In this document: positions 11,301 to 23,300 of the stretch, one piece after another
Layout of the letters: every line of letters begins with the position of its first letter
Numbering within the stretch: position 1 is the first letter of the stretch
Assembly: GCF_964340395.1 (NCBI RefSeq)
Contig: NC_135550.1
Span: forward strand, 3,703,101-3,767,100
DNA length: 64,000 nt
DNA from: Glandiceps talaboti
Lineage: Eukaryota > Hemichordata > Enteropneusta > Spengelidae
Reading direction: 5' to 3'
Program-made: the position numbers and the translations under genes
The notes under the pieces: generated by a model
What the model saw: only the letters and a program-made list of their open reading frames with translations
What the model was told of the DNA's origin: nothing
Database searches by the model: none

Positions 11301-14300
11301 CTACAGACGACGTTGCTGACACCACTACAGTGCACCATTGCAGACACCAACACTAGTCTGAACACATGGCTTGAAATTGGCCATGTTTTTATTTTACAAA
11401 TTTTTTGCTTTTTGTGTAATGTTTACTTCTTCTTTTTTTAAATATTTGTTTTTTGTTTATTGTTTCCTTTTTTGCCCTTTCAAAATATCTTTTCCCTACA
11501 ATGTGCCATGTAATAAAGTAATGATTTAAAAGCTGGTGTGTGTTTTTTCTCATGGTGAGTGGGACGAGGAAGGGGCACAGTTTTGAAGGGTCACCAGTTA
11601 ATTGTGTGTGCTCAGTAGAATAAACTCATAAATAATTAATAAGGTATTCATAGTAAAGCTGGTTTATTAAAAGTTAAAATTGATTTAGAAAAAACACAAC
11701 ACCATTATTTTGTTTATAATCGATTGTACATGTGTTGTTAGGAAGTCAAAGTTGTTCTCATTTAAGGAAGTATGTAGTTCAATACTGGTGGTTTGTAACA
11801 TGTCTAGTAGTGATCGTGTTCATTGTTTCTGCACCCAAATTCCACGATCTGGATCTCAAACTATATACATCTATGGCAATGATATATTCATCTAGAGCTC
11901 AAAATATATAGATCTATGGCAATGATATATTCATCTGGATCTCAAAATATATAGATCTATGGCAATGATATATTCATCTGGATCTCAAAAATATATAGAT
12001 CTATGGCAATGATATATTCATCTAGAGCTCAAAATATATAGATCTATGGCAATGATATATTCATCTGGAGCTCAAAATATATAGATCTATGGCAATGATA
12101 TATTCATCTAGAGCTCAAAATATATAGATCTATGGCAATGATATATTCATCTGGATCTCAAAAATATATAGATCTATGGCAATGATATATTCATCTGGAT
12201 CTCAAAAATATATAGATCTATGGCAATGATATATTCATCTGGAGCTCAAAATATATAGATCTATGGCAATGATATATTCATCTGGATCTCAAAAATATAT
12301 AGATCTATGGCAATGATATATTCATCTGGATCTCAAAAATATATAGATCTATGGCAATGATATATTCATCTGGAGCTCAAAATGTATAGATCTATGGCAA
12401 TGATATATTCATCTGGAGCTCAAAATATATAGATCTATGGCAATGATATATTCATCTGGAGCTCAAAAATATATAGATCTATGGCAATGATATATTCATC
12501 TGGAGCTCAAAATATATAGATCTATGGCAATGATATATTCATCTGGAGCTCAAAATATATAGATCTATGGCAATGATATATTCATCTGGATCTCAAAAAT
12601 ATATAGATCTATGGCAATGATATATTCATCTGGATCTCAAAAATATATAGATCTATGGCAATGATATATTCATCTGGAGCTCAAAATATATAGATCTATG
12701 GCAATGATATATTCATCTGGAGCTCAAAATATATAGATCTATGGCAATGATATATTCATCTGGATCTCAAAATATATAGATCTATGGCAATGATATATTC
12801 ATCTAGAGCTCAAAATATATAGATCTATGGCAATGATATATTCATCTAGAGCTCAAAATGTATAGATCTATGGCAATGATATATTCATCTGGAGCTCAAA
12901 ATATACACATCTATGGCAATGATATATTCATCTGGATCTCAAAATATATAGATCTATGGCAATGATATATTCATCTGGATCTCAAAATATATAGATCTAT
13001 GGCAATGATATATTCATCTGGAGCTCAAAATATACACATCTATGGCAATGATATATTCATCTGGATCTCAAAAATATATAGATCTATGGCAATGATATAT
13101 TCATCTGGATCTCAAAATATATAGATCTATGGCAATGATATATTCATCTAGAGCTAAAAATATATAGATCTATGGCAATGATATATTCATCTGGAGCTCA
13201 AAATATATAGATCTATGGCAATGATATATTCATCTGGAGCTCAAAATATATAGATCTATGGCAATGATATATTCATCTGGATCTCAAAAATATATACATC
13301 TATGGCAATGATATATTCATCTGGATCTCAAAAATATACACATCTATGGCAATGATATATTCATCTGGATCTCAAAAATATATAGATCTATGGCAATGAT
13401 ATATTCATCTGGATCTCAAAAATATACACATCTATGGCAATGATATATTCATCTGGATCTCAAAAATATATAGATCTATGGCAATGATATATTCATCTGG
13501 AGCTCAAAATATATAGATCTATGGCAATGATATATTCATCTGGATCTCAAAAATATATAGATCTATGGCAATGATATATTCATCTGGATCTCAAAAATAT
13601 ATAGATCTATGGCAATGATATATTCATCTGGATCTCAAAAATATATAGATCTATGGCAATGATATATTCATCTGGATCTCAAAAATATATAGATCTATGG
13701 CAATGATATATTCATCTGGAGCTCAAAATATATAGATCTATGGCAATGATATATTCATCTAGAGCTCAAAATATATAGATCTATGGCAATGATATATTCA
13801 TCTGGATCTCAAAAATATATAGATCTATGGCAATGATATATTCATCTGGATCTCAAAAATATATAGATCTATGGCAATGATATATTCATCTGGATCTCAA
13901 AAATATATAGATCTATGGCAATGATATATTCATCTGGATCTCAAAAATATATAGATCTATGGCAATGATATATTCATCTGGAGCTCAAAATATATAGATC
14001 TATGGCAATGATATGTTCATCTGGAGCTCAAAATATATAGATCTATGGCAATGATATGTTCATCTGGAGCTCAAAATATATAGATCTATGGCAATGATAT
14101 ATTCATCTGGATCTCAAAAATATATAGATCTATGGCAATGATATATTCATCTAGAGCTCAAAATATATAGATGTATGGCAATGATATATTCATCTGGATC
14201 TCAAAAATATATAGATCTGTGGCAATGATATGTTCATCTGGAGCTCAAAATATATAGATCTATGGCAATGATATGTTCATCTGGAGCTCAAAATATATAG

Positions 14301-17300
14301 ATCTATGGCAATGATATGTTCATCTGGAGCTCAAAATGTATAGATCTATGGCAATGATATATTCATCTGGGCTCATTCACACATGATATCTTCATGCTTT
14401 TTAATGGCACTAAACATGAACTTCATGAAAACATTAAAAACATATCCGAGTTTGAATTTTTTTTTGATTGCTCAAAAGAAGTGGTAACATCCCTTGACCT
14501 GGAAATTTACAGGTAAAAAGATACAACAAAAAAGACACAAACAAATAAAAAGCAACAGACACATTTCAATTCCCACAAAATCATCTTCTATCATAACTAG
14601 AGTTGAACAAAATCAATGTAATATTCTAAATACACTAACAGAAATGCCTTGCTCATACAAAATAATTAATGTTGATCAGTAATATTTTTTGTGTGTTGCA
14701 ACCTAGTTTCATTAATTTATTGGCAAATGTCTCTACTTCCATGTTAAAAGTCTTTCTTTGCTTGCACTTTATTTGCATGTATGAATGTATGTTTGGATTT
14801 CTCCCTTGAGAAAGCCATTGGTCCAGGACATTTTGGGTGGCATAATTCTCTGTAAGATTCTATATGGATAATCACATGGTTTCTTTTGTTATATCTTTGA
14901 CCGCTGTAAATTTCCAGATCAAGGTATGTTATCACTTCATTTAGAGATGATATCTTTGTGAGTTTTGATAGCACAGAACCAGAACTACACTGACAGATAC
15001 AAACCATTAACAGAATCTTAGCATGCCATATGATATCATACAATAACATTAGTATTTGATGTATGAAAAGATGTACACCAAACATGCATCTAGGTATATG
15101 TATACCTTGCATCTAATACAACATTCAATATTCTGTAGATATATATCAGTGTAATCAATTTCCTTTTTTTTTCTAACAGGTTTTTCACAGTCAGTAACGT
15201 AACATTAATATTTCTGACTGCACTTGGAATCACTGTCCTGATATTGTTCTTGTTACCTTCACCCATTCAGCCCGAGGCGTTCAGGTAATCGTACTAATAC
15301 ACAAAGTTAAACATTTCTCATTTGTAGTCTGTCTTCAGTAGTGCTATTATTAGCACTGTGTGTTGTGTGTGTGTGTGTGTGTGTGTGTTGTTTGTGTGTG
15401 TGTATGTGTGCGTGCGTGGGTGGATGAATGTGTGTAAAAGATGCAGTCAAAAACTGCAGCCCAATAGGGAACTTGAAAACCCGCCATGTTGAATGTTGCA
15501 TCATGGGAAATGTGATAATAAATACTAATCAAATAGTATTGTAAACAATATTGTTACATTGTTTGTAACCACAAATAATCAATTCATAGTTACCCTGACA
15601 ATTGTGGGAGGTTAAAGTTTATCGGTAGCTCCAGATTAGGTATTACGATAACCACAGATAATCCCATAGTCCTTTGCATCTGAGCATGCTCAGTCTGGAT
15701 TGCAAGTTCCCTAGTGCCTTGGTATTTGGTGAGAATATTACTTAGGGTGTGTAGATGGAAATTGTTCAAATGAAAATGATTTCACAGAGATGCGAGTCTT
15801 CGGTCAAATTTGTGAGTTTTGGTCAAAAGATTTAAACTCCAAAACCACTTGGCAGATTGGTTTGTAATTTGAAGGGATTAATTTTCTTAGGGGTGTGTAG
15901 ATTAAGAATTGTTCATGACATGATAATCTCATCAGTGATAGGCAAATTAGGTAAAAAAAATGTCTTTTTCGTCAAAAATCTTAATTCCAAAACTACTGAG
16001 CAGATTTGCTGAAATTTTAATGGGAATGCATCTTGGGATGTGTAGAAGAAGGTAAATTCACAACATGATGATCCCATCGGCGATATGCACATTATGTCTA
16101 AAAATCTCAATTCTGGTCAAATAACTTATATCTCAAAATCTCCATGGTGAATGGGGCTGAAATTTGGTGATCATGTGTCTGGAGGTGTTATATTGTTAAA
16201 AGATTATCGAAACAACTGGCCATAGCAACCACAACCATGCCCTTAGCAACAATCAAATGATGATGTAGACATGTATTACAAAAATAACAACAGGATTAAT
16301 AAGTGGATAAACATTCAGAAAGTGTATGAAAATATGCCTAGCAATAAGACCACATCCATAGCAACAGTGAAATTATGTATATTACGAAGATAACAACATG
16401 GATCCATAGGCAAGTGAACAGGCCTTCATAAAATGGACACATATATACCTAGCAAGAAGACCATGACCATAACAGCCAAATGACGGAATCTATTGCAAAG
16501 AACAAACTAGTGATAATACCAAACCTAATCGTTTCTAGCCATTACCCTAAAAAACATGTGCACCAAATTTTGTTCGAATTGAGCCAGATGTTTTTGAGAA
16601 AATGTCAGACGGACAGAGACAGACTGAAAGACAGACAGACAGACACACATACTTTTCACCACTAGTATATAACCTTCCTTACGGAATATACAAAATTTAA
16701 TGATTTTCTAAAACTCAAAGTTTACAAAAAGGCCTTTATTTCGTGGAGTGTGTTTCATTTTAAAGTGCAGTAGGGCTTCTTTACAAGATTTCAAAGTTGA
16801 ATAAATTACTGAGGTAACATTTTATCACCTACCAGATTTAAACTGAATGCTTTCTGTAAGGGCAAAGTCTTTTTTAAAATAGATTTTTCATTCCTACCCA
16901 CAATAAGTGTTGGGATGCAACAGAACATATGCAATTAGTTATGTTTGAAATATGTACCAAATTGAATTGAATTTGAAGAGTGCATTTTTAAGATAAAGCT
17001 GAATTACTGAAAATGATTAATTATGCAAATGAGTCATTAAAACTAAAAGGCACATCAACAAATAATTAATTGTGCAAATGAGTCAAAAAGCTAAAAGCTA
17101 CATTATCAAACTTAATATGGCACATGGACTTTCTTACCAGCTACATGCCCATGTATGTACTGAATTATATTGAAGTTGAAGCATGCATTCTTAAGATAGA
17201 AGCCTAATTATATATGCAAATAAATCATTAAACTAAGCATTTCATCAATAAGCTTTATGTGCACCATGGTATCATAAATATATATATATATATACCAAAT

Positions 17301-20300
17301 TATGCAGAACTTGAAGCTTGCACTCTTCATATATAGCCCAATTATTGAAAATCATTGATTATGCAAATGACTCAATAAAGCTAAGGACATGTTGCTCTTG
17401 TTATGTTTGAAGTATGAGCCAAATTATATTGATTTTGAAAAATGAATTCGTAAGATATAGCTAGTTACTGAAAATAATTGATTATGCAAAAGAGTCGTTC
17501 AAACTAGAAGCTATATTATCAATTTTATATGACACATGCACTTTGTTATCATCAATGTATGTACCAAATTATATTGAATTTGAAGTTTGCATTCTTCAAA
17601 TATAGCCTAATTAACTGAAAACCATTAATTATGTAAAAAGCTCATTTAACCCTAATCAGTTCTAGCCATTTTCCTAAAGAATATGTGCAACAAATTTTGT
17701 TTGAATTGACCCAGATGTTTTTTTAGAATACGATGACACAGGCAGACAGACAGACACACACACACATACGGTACACGCGCACACACACATAGCAGTAATC
17801 AATACAGGGGTAGTAAAGGTAGAAATAAGTCTGACTAGTTTTTTCCCTTAATAAAGGGTAAGTTAAAAGGTGGTTCACACTTGTTAAGTTTTGTAAGCTC
17901 AAACCACAGGAGTTGATCTGTCTGAATTTGATCATTTGCTAATTCAAACCAATGATATGACAATATTGACTTCTCAAAATTACTATTTGTACAACAATTT
18001 CAATACAGTATGATGCTAAAGATCAGTGAGTGATGTACTATTTGCTGACATCTTTTCCATCTTTCAGTTTACCAGATCCTCCCGAATTCACTGGAGTACT
18101 AGCACCAAATAAGAAACTACAGAGAGCCAAGAGATTGTTGGAAGGACAAATATTTGGACCTGAATCATTAGATTTTCATAATGGTAAGTAATATGAGTAA
18201 AATATAAAAGTGGTTACAGTTACTGTTACAATTGTGTCTAGCATCATCTAGAAATGTGAAATTTCTTTTGTTGTTTGAAAAGACTGAAAGCAACCTGTCA
18301 TGTAGCAATGTTTGGAGAGATTTTAAGAATTTTGAATTTTTGGTGAAATTTGTCCCCAATGTGCATTTTACCTAAAACATAATTCTGATAATTAGAATAA
18401 AATTTTATTCAAATAGAGTAGTATTCAAATACCGTAGTATTCAAATAGAGTAGTATTCAAATAGAATAGTATTCAAATAGAGTAATATTCAAATAGAGTA
18501 GTATTCATATACCATAGTATTCAAATAGAGTAGTATTCAAATAAAGTAGTATTCAAATAGAGTAATATTCAAATAGAGTAGTATTCATATACCATAGTAT
18601 TCAAATAGAGTAGTATTCAAATAAAGTAGTATTCAAATAGAGTAATATTCAAATAGAGTAGTATTCAAATACTGTAGTATTCAAATAGAGTAGTATTCAA
18701 ATACAGTAATATTCAAATAGAGTAGTATTCAAATAAAGTAGTATTCAAATAAAGTAGTATTCAAATACAGTAATATTCAAATAGAGTAGTATTCAAATAT
18801 AGTAGTATTCAAATACAGTAGTATTCAAATACAGTAATAATAATAATAATAATAATAATGTTGGGTTCTTATATAGCGCTTTCCCATGCCGTGCTCAAAG
18901 CGCTTTACAATTATTACCCCTGGCTCGGATCAGAACGGCACAACGGCCCTTTTAGTCTTCCTCAACTCCCCGGGGAGCATACAATCCATTGCAGCCATTT
19001 CAGCGCATAGGATTAAAGAAATTTCTTTTGTTGTTTGAAAAGACTGAAAGCAACCTGTCATGTAGCAATGTTTGGAGAGATTTTAAGAATTTTGAATTTT
19101 TGGTGAAATTTGTCCCCAATGTGCATTTTACCTAAAACATAATTCTGATAATTAGAATAAAATTTTATTCAAATAGAGTAGTATTCAAATACTGTAGTAT
19201 TCAAGTAGAGTAGTATTCAAATACCGTAGTATTCAAATACTGTAGTATTCAAATACAGTAGTATTCAAATAGAGTAGTATTCAAATACAGTAGTATCCAA
19301 TACAGTAGTATTCAAATACAGTAGTATTCAAATACAGTAGTATTCAAAGACAGTAGTATCCAATACAGTAGTATCAAATACAGTAGTATTCAAATACCAT
19401 AGTATTCAAATACAGTAGTATTCAAATAGAGTAGTATTCAAATAGAGTAGTATTCAAATATAGTAGTATTCAAATACCGTAGTATTCAAATACACTAGTA
19501 TTCAAATACCGTAGTATTCAAATACCGTAGTATTCAAATAGAGTAGTATTCAAATAGAGTAGTATTCAAATAGAGTAGTATTCATATACCGTAGTATTCA
19601 AATACCGTAGTATTCAAATACCGTAGTATTCAAATACCGTAGTATTCAAATAGAGTAGTATTCAAATACAGTAATATTCAAATAGAGTAATATTCAAATA
19701 GAGTAGTATTCAAATAAAGTACCGTTAAAGTCGTATTATAAGCCGCGGCTTATATTACAATGTTGCAAAATAAAGAACCAATTTTATTTCTTGAACTAGG
19801 GGTGCGACTTATAATATAGACTTTTCAATTTTTCAAAATGTGGATGTGGTAGAAATTCACCCGAACTCTCGGTTATGGAAAAATGGACGTCTGTAACACA
19901 ATATGAAAACTTTATTATGAAGTTTCCAAGTGTAAGAATGAAATGATAAGTGTGGCTGGAGGGGATCGGTAAGGCTGCCCGGAATGACAGCAACATCGAC
20001 GTTACGGTCACGCTACTCATCTTTCACTCGTTCCGTAAGATTCCCAAACAAGTACGGTAGACGCCGCCGATCTTCAGTCAGTCTTGGGAACGTTCTCCTG
20101 ATGTACTCAATGCAGCCTGTGGAATGGTAGAAACACAACGATGTCAGATATTTTGAAACGATCGTGTTTGGAAAAAATATAGGTTGAAAGTAGACTGAAA
20201 GATTTGGCGGTATAAATCAAATTGACATCGATTCTCTCATTCTAAGTTGAAAGGTCAACTGCGTTCATGAACTCGTAAACAAATTTAAATGATCGTCGAA

Positions 20301-23300
20301 TGACTATTGGCCGTTACGCATACGACGTCATGAAACGTCACGATACATTAGCATATATGAGAACACGTCGATGTAAACAACTCCATGCTTTGCTAGCGTG
20401 ATCACAGCTATGGTACATGAAACATGTGTTATAAAACTCACCTTTTGCTATCGTGATCACAGCTGAACAGAATGGTACATGAAACACGTTATAAATTAAA
20501 ACTCACCTTTTTCATCAATATATCCTTTCTCTTGAACTCGAACTCCAACACGTGTGAACAAGTACGAAGCGGCTTCTTGTACTCGGGGTGTGATCGGCAG
20601 CCATACAACTTTATCGGTACGATAGGTGTAAATGTCCCGATCCCTGCCGAAAGGATTGCGACACCCTTCTTTTGATATATATTGCGTAACTTTATCGGTA
20701 CGATAGGTGTAAATGTCCCGCTCCCTGCCGAAAGGAAGGGATTGCGACACCCTTCTTTTGATATACAGTGCGTAACTTTATTAGTACGATAGGTGTAAAT
20801 GTCCCGCTCCCTGCCGAAAGGAAGGGATTGCGACACCCTTCTTTTGATATACAGTGCGTAACTTTATGGGTACGATAGGTGTAAATGTCCCGCTCCCTGC
20901 CGAAAGGAAGGGATTGCAACACCCTTCTTTTGATATACAGTGCGTAACTTTATTAGTACGATAGGTGTAAATGTCCCGCTCCCTGCCGAAAGGAAGGGAT
21001 TGCAACACCCTTCTTTTGATATCCCAGTACGTGTGAAGAGGTGGTGCATAAAGTGATACTTTGTATTCAAATTTTAAACAAAAAGTATTACACTTGAATG
21101 CGTCGTTACTATTGTTTTGGTGCAAATACGAGGTGAAGCTAGCTGTGAAGTAGGGGTGCGACTTATAATACATACTTTCTATTATTCACAAATTGTTTGA
21201 TGTACCCTCAAAGCCAGCGCCTCCAAGTAGGGGTGCGACTTATAATATGTATGCGGCTTATAATACGACTTTAACGGTAATATTCAAATAGAGTAGTATT
21301 CAAATAGAGTAGAATTCAAATAGAGTTATTCTCTCTTTAGATGCAATATATACTGACTTTGATTTACTGATGACAATTCTCTCTACCTTTAGATGCAGTA
21401 TATACTGACTTTGACTGATTTACTGATGACAATTCTCTCTACCTTTAGGTGCAATATATACTGACTTTGACTGATTTACTGATGACAATTCTCTCTACCT
21501 TTAGATGCAATATATACTGACTTTGACTGATTTACTGATGACAGTTCTCTCTACCTTTAGATGCAATATATACTGACTTTGACTGATTTACTGATGACAA
21601 TTCTCTCTACCTTTAGGTGCAATATATACTGACTTTGACTTATTTACTGATGACAATTCTCTCTACCTTTAGATGCAATATATACTGACTTTGACTGATT
21701 TACTGATGACAATTCTCTCTACCTTTAGGTGCAATATATACTGACTTTGACTGATTTACTGATGACAATTCTCTCTACCTTTAGATGCAATATATACTGA
21801 CTTTGACTGATTTACTGATGACAATTCTCTCTACCTTTAGGTGCAATATATACTGACTTTGACTGATTTACTGATGACAATTCTCTCTACCTTTAGATGC
21901 AATATATACTGACTTTGACTGATTTACTGATGACAGTTCTCTCTACCTTTAGGTGCAATATATACTGACTTTGACTGATTTACTGATGACAATTCTCTCT
22001 ACCTTTAGATGCAATATATACTGACTTTGACTTATTTACTGATGACAATTCTCTCTACCTTTAGATGCAATATATACTGACTTTGACTGATTTACTGATG
22101 ACAATTCTCTCTAACTTTAGATGCAATATATACTGACTTTGACTGATTTACTGATGACAATTCTCTCTACCTTTAGGTGCAATATATACTGGTACTCTAG
22201 ATGGCCAAGTTGTCAAAGTTGTCGGTGATAAAATACAAACTGTTGCTACATTTGGAACCCCTCCTTGTGGTGAGTTAACCCTTGTGGTGAGTTAACCCTT
22301 CCTTTTGTGGTGAGATAATCCTTTTGTGGTGAGTTAACTCTTCCTTGTGGTGAGTTAACCCTTCCTTGTGGTGAGTTAATCCTTCCTTTTTTGGTGAGTT
22401 AACCCTTCCTTTTGTGGTGAGTTAACCCTTTCTTGTGATGAGTTAACCCTTCCTTTTGTGGTGAGTTAACCCTTCCTTGTGGTGAGTTAACTGTTCCTTT
22501 TGTGGTGAGTTAACCCTTCCTTTTGTGGTGAGTTAACCCTTCCTTGTGGTGAGTTAACCCCTCCTTGTGGTGAGTTAACCCTTCCTTTTGTGGTGAATTA
22601 ACACTTTTGTGGTGAGTTAACCCTTTCTTGTGATGAGTTAACCCTGTATTGTGGTGAGTTAACCCTTCCTTGTGGTGAGTTAACCCTTTTGTGGTGAGTT
22701 AACCCTTCCTTTTTTGGTGAGTTAACCCTTCCTTGTGTGGTGCGTTAACCCTTCCTTGTGGTGAGTTAACCCTTCCTTTTGTGGTGAGTTAACACTTTTG
22801 TGGTGAGTTAACCCTGTATTGTGATGAGTTAACCCTGTATTGTGGTAAGTTAACCCTTCCTTGTGGTGAGTTAACCCTTCCTTTTGTGGTGAGTTAACCC
22901 TTCCTTTTGTGGTGAGTTAACCCTTCCTTGTGGTGCGTTAACCCTTCCTTGTGGTGAGTTAACCCTTCCTTTTGTAGTGAGTTAACCCTTCCTTGTGGTG
23001 AGTTAATCCTTCCTTTTGTGGTGAGTGATCAGAACATAGTTTTAGACATGGCAGTGATCAGAACATCGTTTTAGGCACGGCAGTGATCAGAACATCATTT
23101 TAGACACGGCTGTGGTCAGAACATCGTTTTAGACACGGCAGTGATCAGAACATAGTTTTAGACATGGCAGTGATCAGAACATAGTGTTAGACATCGTTTT
23201 AGACACAGCAGTGATCAGAACATAGTTTTAGACATAGCAGTGATCAGAACATTGTTTTTAGTCACAGCAGTGATCAGAACATCGTTTTAGTCACAGCAGT

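Noticed and set aside
20489-21173. Overlapping minus-strand frames with a repeated FGRERDIYTYRT motif
   Set aside because: Produced by the 86-bp tandem repeat inside a non-autonomous element. The copies switch frames because 86 is not a multiple of three.
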